Source: Corynebacterium callunae DSM 20147
Lineage (GTDB): Bacteria; Actinomycetota; Actinomycetes; Mycobacteriales; Mycobacteriaceae
DNA: 64,000 nt
Assembly (NCBI RefSeq): GCF_000344785.1
Contig: NC_020506.1
Location: 1,240,001 to 1,304,000 of the forward strand
Reading direction: 5' to 3'
Both the position numbers and the translations under genes were made by a program. Positions 1-8,318 of the stretch are shown one piece after another; position 1 is the stretch's first letter; every line of letters starts with the position of its first letter. The notes below the pieces were generated by a model. It did not search any database. It was not told the DNA's origin and saw only the letters and a list, made by a program, of their open reading frames with translations.

Positions 1-75
1 AAACTGTTCGGGAACAAGCAAGTTTCCCCAGCAATGACCCCATCTGAAACACAAACCCATAAGGAGACCAAAATC

Positions 76-654
76 ATGACCAACTACACCATTTTCGGTA
101 ACGGCAACATGGCAACCGCTATTGCAGGCGTTTTGACCAAGGGCGGCGCAACTGTAGAGCACATCGGCTCTGAAGAGTCCGCAACCGCAACCATCAATGG
201 TGACGTTGTTATCTTGGCTGTTCCTTACCCTGCAGTTGAGGGCATTATCGCTAACCACAAGGCTGCCTTCGCAGGCAAGAACATTATCGATATCACCAAC
301 CCACTCGACTTCAACACCTTCGATTCCCTCGTTGTACCAGTTGGTTCCTCTGCAACTGCAGAGATCCAGGCTCAGCTTCCTGAGTCCCGCGTACTGAAGG
401 CTTTCAACACCACCTTCGCTGCTACCTTGGCTACCGGCAAGGTCGGCGACCTTAGCACCACCGTTCTTGTTGCAGGTGACGATGAGGCAGCTAAGACCGC
501 CCTAATCACCGACGTTAACGCTGGCGGCCTGGACGCAATCGATGCAGGTTCCCTCAAGCGCGCTCACGAGCTCGAGGCTGTTGGATTCCTGCAGCTCACC
601 CTCGCAGCTTCCGAGAAGATCTCTTGGACCGGCGGCTTCGGCGTTATCAAGTAA
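76..654 (+). CDS. NAD(P)-binding oxidoreductase, F420-dependent NADP reductase-like
   Basis: A 192-residue protein with an N-terminal Rossmann nucleotide-binding loop (FGNGNMATAIAG) followed by a glycine-rich alpha/beta domain of the NADP oxidoreductase, coenzyme F420-dependent family. The length fits that single domain; the substrate is unknown, and I would not infer F420 use from the fold alone. I place the start at 76 because AAGGAG lies 9 bases upstream at 61-66 and the glycine loop begins eight residues in. An in-frame ATG at 34 would add an unlikely polar extension. It stands alone and is followed by a strong terminator, so it is probably monocistronic. Confidence 0.8.
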   Translation: MTNYTIFGNGNMATAIAGVLTKGGATVEHIGSEESATATINGDVVILAVPYPAVEGIIANHKAAFAGKNIIDITNPLDFNTFDSLVVPVGSSATAEIQAQLPESRVLKAFNTTFAATLATGKVGDLSTTVLVAGDDEAAKTALITDVNAGGLDAIDAGSLKRAHELEAVGFLQLTLAASEKISWTGGFGVIK

Positions 655-712
655 GACTGATTGGCTAAATTTTAGCCAACACACAGGTCAAATAATGGCC
701 TGAAAAATCATT

Positions 713-757
713 AAAGTGCCACCGCAAAATCCCCATCGGGGTGTGCGGTGGCACTTT
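713..757 (+). terminator. Rho-independent terminator
   Basis: A 14-bp perfect inverted repeat (AAAGTGCCACCGCA / TGCGGTGGCACTTT) encloses a smaller CCCC/GGGG hairpin and runs into T-rich DNA. It ends the oxidoreductase transcript and also rules out the in-frame ATG at 748 as start of the next gene. Confidence 0.85.
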
Positions 758-795
758 TCTGGCATTGCCAGCTATTTCTGAGCACAATGGGGCGC

Positions 796-1872
796 ATGGC
801 TTATCAACCTGCGGACAACCGCTATGACTCAATGCTTTATCGAAAGGTCGGAGAATCCGGCCTCAAGCTACCCGCCATCTCTCTTGGTCTGTGGCATAAC
901 TTCGGTGATGATAAACCCCTGGAAACCCAGCGCGCGATTATTCACCGTGCTTTTGACAGGGGAGTAACCCACTTTGACCTGGCTAATAACTATGGCCCAC
1001 CAGCAGGTTCTGCAGAAATCAACTTTGGACGCATCCTCCAAGAAGATCTCAAGAACCACCGCGATGAGCTCATCATTTCTTCCAAAGCTGGCTGGGACAT
1101 GTGGCCCGGCCCCTATGGTTTTGGTGGCTCCCGCAAATACTTGGTCAGCTCCCTAGACCAGTCTTTGCAGCGTTTGGGTGTGGATTATGTAGACATTTTC
1201 TACCATCACCGTCCAGACCCTGAGACTCCTTTGCAAGAAACGCTCTACGCACTGCGCGATATTGTCGCTTCAGGCAAGGCACTCTATGTCGGAATTTCTT
1301 CCTATGGCCCAGAGCTTACTGCGGAGGCTGCAGAGTTCATGGCAGAAGAGGGCTGTCCACTGCTTATTCATCAGCCCAGCTACTCGCTAGTTAATCGCTG
1401 GGTTGAAGAACCGGGCGATGATGGTGAATCCCTGTTGCAAACTGCTGCCTTTAATGGCATGGGCGTTATTGCTTTTTCACCATTGGCGCAGGGCTTGCTC
1501 ACTGATAAATACCTCAATGGAATTCCCGAAGGCTCACGCGCAGCCCAAGGTAAGTCTTTGTCAGAGGGCATGTTGAGCGTGGAAAACATCGATATGGTGC
1601 GTCGTCTTAACGATATTGCACAGGAGCGTGGACAATCGCTGGCACAGATGGCTTTGGCCTGGGTGTTGCGTGAGCAGGGCGAATACGGTGCAAATACGGT
1701 AACCAGCGCGCTGATCGGCGCTTCTTCGGTAGCGCAATTGGATAATAGCCTGGATTCCTTAGGCAATCTCACCTTCAGTGATGCCGAGCTTGAGGCTATT
1801 GATGAGATCGCGCACGATGCTGGTATTAACCTTTGGGCCCGCGCTACCAAATCTAAAACCCGCGAAAATTAA
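796..1872 (+). CDS. Aldo/keto reductase, YghZ/glyceraldehyde-3-phosphate reductase type
   Basis: A 358-residue TIM-barrel aldo/keto reductase. The order of motifs is that of the AKR14/YghZ group: GESGLKLPAISLGLW near the start, the catalytic Asp/Tyr region in FDLANNYGPPAGSAE, the catalytic Lys in ISSKAGWDMWPGPYG, the YVDIFYHHRPD strand, and the C-terminal cofactor segment ALIGASSVAQLDNS. Family members reduce L-glyceraldehyde 3-phosphate or methylglyoxal with NADPH; the physiological substrate here is unknown. ATG codons at 787 and 796 are both possible and neither has a strong ribosome site. The 3' end overlaps the convergent lysE stop by 4 bases. Confidence 0.85.
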   Translation: MAYQPADNRYDSMLYRKVGESGLKLPAISLGLWHNFGDDKPLETQRAIIHRAFDRGVTHFDLANNYGPPAGSAEINFGRILQEDLKNHRDELIISSKAGWDMWPGPYGFGGSRKYLVSSLDQSLQRLGVDYVDIFYHHRPDPETPLQETLYALRDIVASGKALYVGISSYGPELTAEAAEFMAEEGCPLLIHQPSYSLVNRWVEEPGDDGESLLQTAAFNGMGVIAFSPLAQGLLTDKYLNGIPEGSRAAQGKSLSEGMLSVENIDMVRRLNDIAQERGQSLAQMALAWVLREQGEYGANTVTSALIGASSVAQLDNSLDSLGNLTFSDAELEAIDEIAHDAGINLWARATKSKTREN

Positions 1873-2588
1873 CCCATCAGGATGAGCTTTAGGGCGAGTC
1901 CGGACAGCACAATCGCCACGCCCACATTAATCCAGCGCCACACCTTGGGGCTGGATAGTGGGCGTGATAGCGCTGCTGCACCATAACCCACCACGGGGAA
2001 CCAAATTAGGCTGGCAGCAAAAGCGCCGGCCGCAAAAATCCAGCGCCCCGTCTCACCATATTGCGCGCCCACACCGCCAATAAAAACAAAAGAATCCAAA
2101 TAAGCATTTGGGTTCAGCCACGTTAAAACGATGGCCATTAGCATGGGTTTCACCCAAACCGGGCGCTTTTCGACGAATCCTTGCCTGGGGTTAGTCTTTA
2201 AAACTTGACGGGTATCAGTAGCCAACGCCGAAGTTCCCCCACCTGTGGTGGGCGAATTTTGGGGGAGTGTTGGCTCAGTTTCTTCAATAATCGAAGTGCC
2301 TTCTTTGGGTGGCTGCATTGCGTCTTTGGCAGCCATAACAGCAAACCATAAAAGATATGCAATGCCACACCAGCGCAAAATATCCAACACGATTGGCGCG
2401 GTGTTGGAAAGCAGTCCAACTCCTAAAGTGCCCGCGCTAAAAAGCACGATGTCAGATAAGAGACACACCACAATGACAGCTGTGATGCCCTCACGTTTAA
2501 TTCCTTGTTTAATCACCAGTACATTCTGCGGGCCGATTGCCAGCAACAGACTGGCTCCTAAAAGCAGACCTGTCATGAAGATTTCCAT
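1869..2588 (-). CDS. lysE: L-lysine/L-arginine exporter LysE
   Basis: A 239-residue membrane protein of the LysE family, which exports L-lysine and L-arginine by proton-coupled antiport and prevents toxic accumulation during peptide feeding. The N-terminal signature LLLGASLLLAIGPQNVLVIKQG, the tract LTWLNPNAYLDSFVFIGG and the end WRWINVGVAIVLSGLALKLILMG match the C. glutamicum protein as I recall it. About six hydrophobic segments are split by a polar loop (residues ~95-145) that is longer and less conserved than in C. glutamicum. The ATG at 2588 is chosen because the hydrophobic N terminus starts there; an upstream ATG at 2672 would run back through the promoter into lysG. It is divergent from lysG, its activator. 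Confidence 0.95.
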   Translation of the reverse strand: MEIFMTGLLLGASLLLAIGPQNVLVIKQGIKREGITAVIVVCLLSDIVLFSAGTLGVGLLSNTAPIVLDILRWCGIAYLLWFAVMAAKDAMQPPKEGTSIIEETEPTLPQNSPTTGGGTSALATDTRQVLKTNPRQGFVEKRPVWVKPMLMAIVLTWLNPNAYLDSFVFIGGVGAQYGETGRWIFAAGAFAASLIWFPVVGYGAAALSRPLSSPKVWRWINVGVAIVLSGLALKLILMG

Positions 2589-2657
2589 GTAGATATACTC
2601 ACTCAGATTTTGAGTTAAGTAAAATGATTGGTTCTTAACATGGTTTAGAATTGCTTC
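2589..2657. promoter_or_regulatory. lysE-lysG divergent intergenic region
   Basis: Only 69 bp separate the divergent starts of lysE and lysG. In C. glutamicum LysG with L-lysine, L-arginine or L-histidine activates lysE from this interval, so the LysG operator and the lysE promoter should lie here. The AT-rich sequence is consistent with this, but I could not single out the operator by eye. Confidence 0.6.
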
Positions 2658-3530
2658 ATGAACCCTTCGCACCTGGAAACCCTGCTCGCCATTGTTGATG
2701 AAGGCAGTTTTGAAGGAGCCTCTTTAGCTTTATCAATATCGCCCTCCGCAGTAAGCCAACGTATTAAAGCTCTAGAGCATTCGGTTGGTCGAGTACTGGT
2801 TTCTCGCACCCAACCTGCAAAGGCTACCGATGCTGGCGAAGTACTGGTCCAAGCAGCTCGCAAAATGGCGCTTTTGCAGGCTGAAACTCAGGCGCAATTA
2901 TCGGGCCGTCTGGCTGAAATTCCATTGACTATCGCCATTAATGCCGATTCACTTTCCACCTGGTTTCCGCCAGTTTTTGCGGAGGTTGCAAGTTGGGGTG
3001 GGGCGACGCTCTCGCTGCGAATCGAAGATGAATCCCACACGTTATCGCTACTTAGACGAGGAGATGTATTGGGGGCTGTCACTACAGAAGAAAACCCAGT
3101 CGCCGGATGTGAATCCGTGCGACTGGGTGTTATGAGGCATCTTCCGGTGGCAACCCCAAAATTCCGCGATACCTACACCACAAGCAAGGGCTTAGATTGG
3201 GAATCGATGCCGGTGCTGAGATTCGGACCCAAAGATGTTCTCCAGGATGGAGACTTGATTGGGCGAGTATCTGGCCGCATTGGGCGACGGCGCGTATCGA
3301 TCGTCCCCTCAGCTGAAGGTTTTGGTGAAGCCGTGCGTTTAGGGCTGGGCTGGGGGCTGTTGCCTGAGACTCAAGCTGCCCCCATGTTGGAATCGGGAGA
3401 TGTAATTTTATTGGATAACAACTTTGTTGATACACCTATGTTTTGGCAGCGTTGGCGCCTAGAGTCAAGGTCATTGACTAGACTGACGGAAGCAGTCATC
3501 AACGCTGCCACGGTGGGTTTAAGGCCTTAG
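2658..3530 (+). CDS. lysG: LysR-type activator of lysE
   Basis: A 290-residue LysR-type regulator: winged helix-turn-helix at residues ~3-60 (FEGASLALSISPSAVSQRIKALEHSVGRVLVSR) and a substrate-binding effector domain from ~90 to the end. It matches the ArgP/LysG subfamily, and the effector core IPLTIAINADSLSTWFPPVF is nearly the C. glutamicum sequence I recall. It senses basic amino acids and switches on the divergently transcribed lysE. The 3' end overlaps the convergent reductase gene by 4 bases. Confidence 0.95.
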   Translation: MNPSHLETLLAIVDEGSFEGASLALSISPSAVSQRIKALEHSVGRVLVSRTQPAKATDAGEVLVQAARKMALLQAETQAQLSGRLAEIPLTIAINADSLSTWFPPVFAEVASWGGATLSLRIEDESHTLSLLRRGDVLGAVTTEENPVAGCESVRLGVMRHLPVATPKFRDTYTTSKGLDWESMPVLRFGPKDVLQDGDLIGRVSGRIGRRRVSIVPSAEGFGEAVRLGLGWGLLPETQAAPMLESGDVILLDNNFVDTPMFWQRWRLESRSLTRLTEAVINAATVGLRP

Positions 3531-4606
3531 AGCTGGAAAGGCTCAGGGTTTTTTACTTCTTCACCTGCAGGAATTGGTCCCGGCAGGGTAACACCTGGAG
3601 CAAATGGAGATCCACCCAGCTTCTCACGGCCGTGAGGAGTGTTGAAGCCACTGAGATCAGGTCCCACTGGAACGATCTGAGTGGGGTTAATTTCTGCGTG
3701 GGTGATGTAGTAGTGCTGCTTGATCTCGGTGAAGTCGGTGGTGTCACCAAAGCCTGGGGTCTGGAAGAGGTCGCGCAAGTATCCCCAAAGATTTGGCATC
3801 TCGGTGATCTTATTTCGGCCGCACTTAAAGTGGCCGTGATAGACGGCGTCGAAACGCACCAAGGTGGGGTACAAGCGGATATCAGCCTCGGTGATATGGT
3901 CGCCCATCAGGTAACGCTGCGTCGACAAGCGTTCTTCTAGCCAATCCAGGGCTACCCACAAACGCTCAAAAGCTTCATTGTGTGCCTCTTGGCTGCCAGC
4001 GAAGCCAGTGCGGTAGACGCCATTGTTGACCTCGGTGAAGATGCGCTTCATTACAGGAGCCATTTCTTCGCGCAGCTCTGCAGGGTACAAATCAGGAGCG
4101 CCTTCGCGGTGGAACTTCTTCCACTCCAAATTGAAGTCGATGGTGATGGAAGGGTAGTCATTGGTGACAACCTTCTTGGAAGATTCTTCCACCAAGGCAG
4201 GCACTGTAATGCCGCGAGGGTAATCGGGGAAGCGATTGAAATAGGCTTCCTGCAAGCGAGGGATCTGCAGTACGGGATCAACTTCGCCGGGATCAAGATC
4301 GAAGGTCCAAGAGCGAATGTCGTGGGTTGGTCCAGCCAGGCCGAGGGAAATAACGTCCTCGAGGCCGAGGAGTCGGCGGGTAATTACGGTGCGGTGAGCC
4401 CATGGGCAAGCGCGTGCTGCAACTAGACGGTAACGTCCAGCTTCAACGGGCCAGTGGAAGATGCCGTCGGACTGGGCGACTGGTGCCGAGCCCTCGGGGA
4501 CATCTGCCACGATGCGGTCGGTGATGTAATTGGTGTCGCGGACAAATTCACCATCCGGTGAGGCGTTTTGAGGGGCGCCGGTCCAATCTGAAGATTCCTT
4601 GGTCAT
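3527..4606 (-). CDS. Glutathionyl-hydroquinone reductase-like GST (YqjG/ECM4 family)
   Basis: A 359-residue thioredoxin/GST-fold protein. The CPWA motif with catalytic Cys67 (LVAARACPWAHRTVITRRLLGLE) and the all-helical C-terminal half (ERLSTQRYLMGDHITEADIRLYPTLVRFD) define the xi-class GST/glutathionyl-hydroquinone reductase family, which removes thiol adducts from hydroquinones. Corynebacteria make mycothiol rather than glutathione, so the physiological adduct is probably mycothiol (inference). The start at 4606 is fixed by AGGAGG about 8 bases upstream; an in-frame ATG at 4624 lies upstream of that site. Confidence 0.85.
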   Translation of the reverse strand: MTKESSDWTGAPQNASPDGEFVRDTNYITDRIVADVPEGSAPVAQSDGIFHWPVEAGRYRLVAARACPWAHRTVITRRLLGLEDVISLGLAGPTHDIRSWTFDLDPGEVDPVLQIPRLQEAYFNRFPDYPRGITVPALVEESSKKVVTNDYPSITIDFNLEWKKFHREGAPDLYPAELREEMAPVMKRIFTEVNNGVYRTGFAGSQEAHNEAFERLWVALDWLEERLSTQRYLMGDHITEADIRLYPTLVRFDAVYHGHFKCGRNKITEMPNLWGYLRDLFQTPGFGDTTDFTEIKQHYYITHAEINPTQIVPVGPDLSGFNTPHGREKLGGSPFAPGVTLPGPIPAGEEVKNPEPFQL

Positions 4607-4739
4607 GAAAATATCCTCCTGCAAGATTTATGTGATGTATCAACAATCTTAGGGGATTGGCGGGGACTTAGCAAGGGAACTAGTTTTCGACTCCCGAATC
4701 AAATGCTGTCCCAGGCGATTGCTAAAGTATCCCCTCATC

Positions 4740-5597
4740 ATGGCAAAAGGTATTTCTAGTTTTGAAGATCTAAATAAACCGCGCTCCTCCAATAAATGGA
4801 AGCCCATTCTTTCGGGAGTAATCACCCTTCTTGTGGTGTGCGTAGCGCTAGTGGCATATTTCCGCGATGGAGCAGAGGAGCCAGTTTCAGAAACAACTGC
4901 TACCTCGAGTTCTGCCACAAAAACCACGGTAACAACAACTGCCACAAAAACCACGACTGTGGCGCCGTCTGTGGTGTCTACGGAGCCAACATCTACTGCC
5001 ATTCCAGCACCATCAACCTCACCTGCTGGTGATTTTTATGCGCAGTTAGCTTCCCTAGAGGTAAAAGGACGAGCACCCTCAACCGGCTATGATCGTGACA
5101 ACTTCGGTTCCGCGTGGACTGATGACGTCGACGTGGAATTTGGACACAATGGCTGCGATACCCGCAATGACATTTTGCGTCGAGACTTGATAAATACTCA
5201 GATTCGCCCTGGCACGAACGACTGCATTGTGGAATCAGGCACCCTCAATGATCCCTATTCTGGAACCACCATGGATTTTGTGCGCGGACCGCGCTCTGGT
5301 GAGGTGCAAATTGATCACGTTGTTGCACTCGCTGATGCCTGGGCTAAAGGCGCACAGCAATGGGATGAACAAACCCGCTGGAACTTTGCCAACGACCCAG
5401 ATAATTTACGGGCCGTTAATGGCAACCTCAATCAGCAAAAAGGCGCTGGGGACGCAGCAACCTGGTTGCCACCGAACAAAGCTGAGCGTTGTGACTATGC
5501 AAAGGCCATCATCACAGTGAAGGCTCGTTATGGATTGTGGGTAACTGCTGCAGAAGAAACTGCATTAGAGACCCAATTAAATACCTGCAGCGCTTAA
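4740..5597 (+). CDS. Membrane-anchored HNH (DUF1524/GmrSD C-terminal type) protein
   Basis: A 285-residue protein. Residues ~20-42 form one hydrophobic segment (ILSGVITLLVVCVALVAYF) after a basic N terminus, so the rest should be outside the membrane. A Thr/Ser/Ala-rich spacer to ~100 leads into a DUF1524-type HNH fold with EVQIDHVVALADAWAKGAQQW and the downstream NDPDNLRAVNGNLNQQKG element. Family members of this architecture are common secreted or anchored nucleases of Actinobacteria. No partner gene is adjacent. ATG 4740 is preferred because the basic-then-hydrophobic signal begins there. Confidence 0.8.
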   Translation: MAKGISSFEDLNKPRSSNKWKPILSGVITLLVVCVALVAYFRDGAEEPVSETTATSSSATKTTVTTTATKTTTVAPSVVSTEPTSTAIPAPSTSPAGDFYAQLASLEVKGRAPSTGYDRDNFGSAWTDDVDVEFGHNGCDTRNDILRRDLINTQIRPGTNDCIVESGTLNDPYSGTTMDFVRGPRSGEVQIDHVVALADAWAKGAQQWDEQTRWNFANDPDNLRAVNGNLNQQKGAGDAATWLPPNKAERCDYAKAIITVKARYGLWVTAAEETALETQLNTCSA

Positions 5598-5679
5598 ACC
5601 AGAAGTTTTTGCGCGCTGCATTTCGGCACGCCGAGGTAATTTCCACCCCATTACCTTAAATTCGCATATTCTGGGCACC

Positions 5680-6693
5680 ATGACTGACAACTCGCGAAAT
5701 TCCGACCCTAAGTTTGATTCGGCAGATCTCAGTGACCTAGATGATGATTCGGCGATCCCAACCTATCGTGGGGGATCACCATCGGCGAATTCCACCAACG
5801 CCTCAGATAAACTTTATGACCGCACAGGTCGTGCAGCGCCACAAAATATTGCGCCTCCAGGGGCCAAGGATAATACCGAGACCTCAGCTTTTGAACGCCC
5901 CGAGGTGCAGTCAACCCCAACGGCGCCTGCCACAACTAACTACCCGGCTGCCGGGGGCGCGTCGACAAGCGCTCAGTTGGCCTCTGATGCACCGACTACG
6001 GTGACCCCACAGCAGACGCCTCCGACACAGGTGACTCAGCAGATCTCACGCGAGGAGGCCTATGTGGCTCCGCAGGAATCCTATGCGGATACTGATTTTG
6101 CGCCGGTTAGCCCAGCGCCAGTGCAAGAGCAGCCACTCATTGAGCAGCCCACCATTATTGAAGATGCCCGCCGTGGCACCTTGGATTTTGGTCTACTCAT
6201 TATCCGCGCAGTGGTTGGTCTTTACCTGATTGTGCGAGGTGTGTTTACCTTCTTCACCCTTGGTGGTTCCGGAGGTTTGGCAGGGCTGGAAGCTGAGTTT
6301 GCGAGCTACCAGTGGCCAGAAATTCTGGCTATCTTGCTGCCATCCATCGAGCTTGCCTCTGGCGTATTCCTGCTGCTGGGTCTGATGACTCCGGTGGCTG
6401 CGGCAATTGCAACGGTGGCTACCTCATTTACCACTTTGCACCAGGTCAATATCCATGAAGGTGGTTGGGGTGAGCTAGGCGAGCCCATTATGCTTGCGCT
6501 GATTCTCACCCTGGTTGTTGTTGGTCTGCAATTTACCGGACCAGGCAAAATCTCCCTGGACTCGGGCCGTGGCTGGGCTCGTCGCCCGCTAGTGAGCTCC
6601 TGGATCTTTGTCATCATCGGTATCGCGCTGGCTGTTTTGCTGTGGTGGTTCGGAGCGGGAATTAACCCAATTAACTCCGGTTCCTTGATGTAA
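5680..6693 (+). CDS. DoxX family membrane protein with long disordered N terminus
   Basis: A 337-residue protein. Residues 1-165 are rich in Pro, Thr, Ser, Asp and Gln with no visible fold. Residues ~167-330 hold four membrane helices of the DoxX family, beginning RRGTLDFGLLIIRAVVGLYLIVRGVFTFF and including ILLPSIELASGVFLLLGLMTPVAAAIATVA. DoxX relatives take part in membrane-associated redox or integrity functions; the specific role is unknown. A GTCGACAAGC copy (5961-5970) lies inside the low-complexity part. A bidirectional terminator follows. Confidence 0.75.
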   Translation: MTDNSRNSDPKFDSADLSDLDDDSAIPTYRGGSPSANSTNASDKLYDRTGRAAPQNIAPPGAKDNTETSAFERPEVQSTPTAPATTNYPAAGGASTSAQLASDAPTTVTPQQTPPTQVTQQISREEAYVAPQESYADTDFAPVSPAPVQEQPLIEQPTIIEDARRGTLDFGLLIIRAVVGLYLIVRGVFTFFTLGGSGGLAGLEAEFASYQWPEILAILLPSIELASGVFLLLGLMTPVAAAIATVATSFTTLHQVNIHEGGWGELGEPIMLALILTLVVVGLQFTGPGKISLDSGRGWARRPLVSSWIFVIIGIALAVLLWWFGAGINPINSGSLM

Positions 6694-6730
6694 ACTGCTT
6701 GCTCACGTCTTATGCAATATGTAGGGGCAT

Positions 6731-6775
6731 AAAAAAATCCGCTGTGATCTTAAACTGATCACAGCGGATTTTTTT
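6731..6775. terminator. Bidirectional Rho-independent terminator
   Basis: A 19-bp inverted repeat (AAAAAAATCCGCTGTGATC / GATCACAGCGGATTTTTTT) with A and T runs on opposite sides serves the convergent DoxX and cation-efflux genes. The last bases overlap the stop codon of the efflux gene. Confidence 0.9.
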
Positions 6776-7844
6776 ATGTTCGAGGTATCGCCTCAGAAAT
6801 TCTTACTTCATGAAGGTGGGGCACCGATCGATAAAGGTGATCGCTGAGCATCACCGTATTAACGGGGGAGTCGCAAGGTAGCTCGATTTCTGCAAAAAGC
6901 TGATGCCCACTCCAACGAGCACGAATGGAATTAACCTCAACCTCTTGGGCGAAGGTGTGAAGTGCGTGCTCAAAGTTCTCAACAACGGAATCTTCTACAC
7001 CGTCCATCAGACGGCGCAACACAGTCCGCATGGAACCATAAAGCACGCCGGTGATGGCAAAAGCGATAAATAGGCCGATCAGGGGATCAATCCAGGACAG
7101 TCCCAGCATTGCTCCAATGACGCCCAAAATAACTGCCAAGGAAGCTAATGCGTCTGCACGCGCGTGGTAGCCCTCAGCAACAAGTGCTGCAGAACCAATG
7201 CGGCGACCAGCGCGGATGCGATACATTGCCACTGCCTCATTGCCCAAAGCGCCAACGATGGCAGCGGCAATAACCCAGCCACCGTGGCTAAGATCGCGCG
7301 GATTGCTCAGTGCCGCAATAGATTCCCACAGGATAATGGCAACCGATACTGCGATGGCAGCACCAATAATTAGGCCCACCAAATCTTCAGCACGGCCATA
7401 ACCATAGGTGAATTTGCGGGTGGCAGGGCGCCTACTGATGTGGAAAGCGATGATCAACGGGATAGTGGTGGCGAGGTGTCCCAAAGTATGAATGGTGTCT
7501 GCGAGCAGTGCTACGGAACCACTTAAATAAACAATAATCAGCTGCAAAACGGCGGTAATTCCCATGCCGGCAAGACTGATCCATGCTGCTCGGATGCCGA
7601 TTCGGCTGGCTTCTTCGGAACTGGCAGCAAGATCGGTTTGGTCGAGGTGATCGTGGCTGTGAGGTTTTATAGCGTGCAGTAATTTGGCGCCGAGGGAGCT
7701 GCCGTGTTCATGATCGTGGTCGTGTGAATGGCCGTGGGAGTGGTCGTGATTTTCATGATGTGGGTGGTCATGGTGGCCATGAGCGTGATCATCGTTTTCA
7801 TGGTCATGATGGCCGGACTGATGTAGATCGGCTGCGGAGTTCAT
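6774..7844 (-). CDS. Cation diffusion facilitator, Ni/Co-type efflux candidate
   Basis: A 356-residue cation diffusion facilitator. The N terminus is a cytosolic His/Asp-rich tail of about 45 residues, followed by six membrane helices and a C-terminal ferredoxin-like domain. The TM5 metal site keeps HxxxD (YHARADAL), but the equivalent TM2 motif reads HxxxH (LADTIHTLGH) where zinc transporters normally have HxxxD. Residue changes at this position correlate with metal selectivity in the family. The divergent neighbour is a KmtR-like sensor, and in M. tuberculosis KmtR represses a CDF gene, so Ni/Co efflux is the favoured role (inference). The start may instead be 7856, four codons upstream. 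Confidence 0.85.
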   Translation of the reverse strand: MNSAADLHQSGHHDHENDDHAHGHHDHPHHENHDHSHGHSHDHDHEHGSSLGAKLLHAIKPHSHDHLDQTDLAASSEEASRIGIRAAWISLAGMGITAVLQLIIVYLSGSVALLADTIHTLGHLATTIPLIIAFHISRRPATRKFTYGYGRAEDLVGLIIGAAIAVSVAIILWESIAALSNPRDLSHGGWVIAAAIVGALGNEAVAMYRIRAGRRIGSAALVAEGYHARADALASLAVILGVIGAMLGLSWIDPLIGLFIAFAITGVLYGSMRTVLRRLMDGVEDSVVENFEHALHTFAQEVEVNSIRARWSGHQLFAEIELPCDSPVNTVMLSDHLYRSVPHLHEVRISEAIPRT

Positions 7845-7902
7845 TCTTATAACCATACCTGCGCAACTATGCAGATAGAAGAATAGGGCTAAGATTGATC
7901 CC

Positions 7903-8226
7903 ATGCATGAGAAACTGGTTAACCCAATTCCAGATGAGGAACACTCACAGATCGCAGCTGAGACGTTTAGAATGCTCGCTGATGCCACCCGAGTTCGAAT
8001 TCTTTGGGCCCTTTTTCATGATGAACTTAGTGTTAATGCACTTGCTGAACATGTGGGTGCCGTGCCAACAGCGGTGAGCCAGCATCTTGCAAAATTGCGC
8101 CTTGCGGGCCTGGTAAGCAGCCGTAGGGAAGGGACCTTTGTCTACTACTCCGCCAGCGATGCCCACGTGAAGGCACTTGTTGCCCAGGCATTGTATTACG
8201 CCGAGCATGTCAGCGGAACGGCCTAA
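7903..8226 (+). CDS. ArsR/SmtB metal-sensing repressor, KmtR-like
   Basis: A 107-residue winged-helix repressor of the ArsR/SmtB family with the core FRMLADATRVRILWAL and recognition helix TAVSQHLAKLRLAGLVSSRREG. Candidate ligands in the last helix are Asp86, His88, Glu101 and His102. His88, Glu101 and His102 coincide in number with the Ni/Co ligands I recall for M. tuberculosis KmtR, but the chain stops at 107 and lacks the two C-terminal histidines (110/111). The alpha-3 cysteine motif of CadC/CmtR types is absent. It is divergent from a CDF exporter 58 bp away, the usual repressor-target layout. A strong terminator follows. Confidence 0.85.
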   Translation: MHEKLVNPIPDEEHSQIAAETFRMLADATRVRILWALFHDELSVNALAEHVGAVPTAVSQHLAKLRLAGLVSSRREGTFVYYSASDAHVKALVAQALYYAEHVSGTA

Positions 8227-8232
8227 GTCATT

Positions 8233-8278
8233 AAAAAATCGTCTCCCCGCACCATTTAGGTGCGTGGAGACGATTTTT
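8233..8278. terminator. Bidirectional Rho-independent terminator
   Basis: A long hairpin (AAAAATCGTCTCC / GGAGACGATTTTT) with an inner GCACC/GGTGC extension, A-run on one side and T-run on the other, lies between the convergent arsR-type gene and ilvD. Confidence 0.9.
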
Positions 8279-8318
8279 AGCTAAAGGAATCAATCCGCCA
8301 CTGGGGAATTAATCGGAA

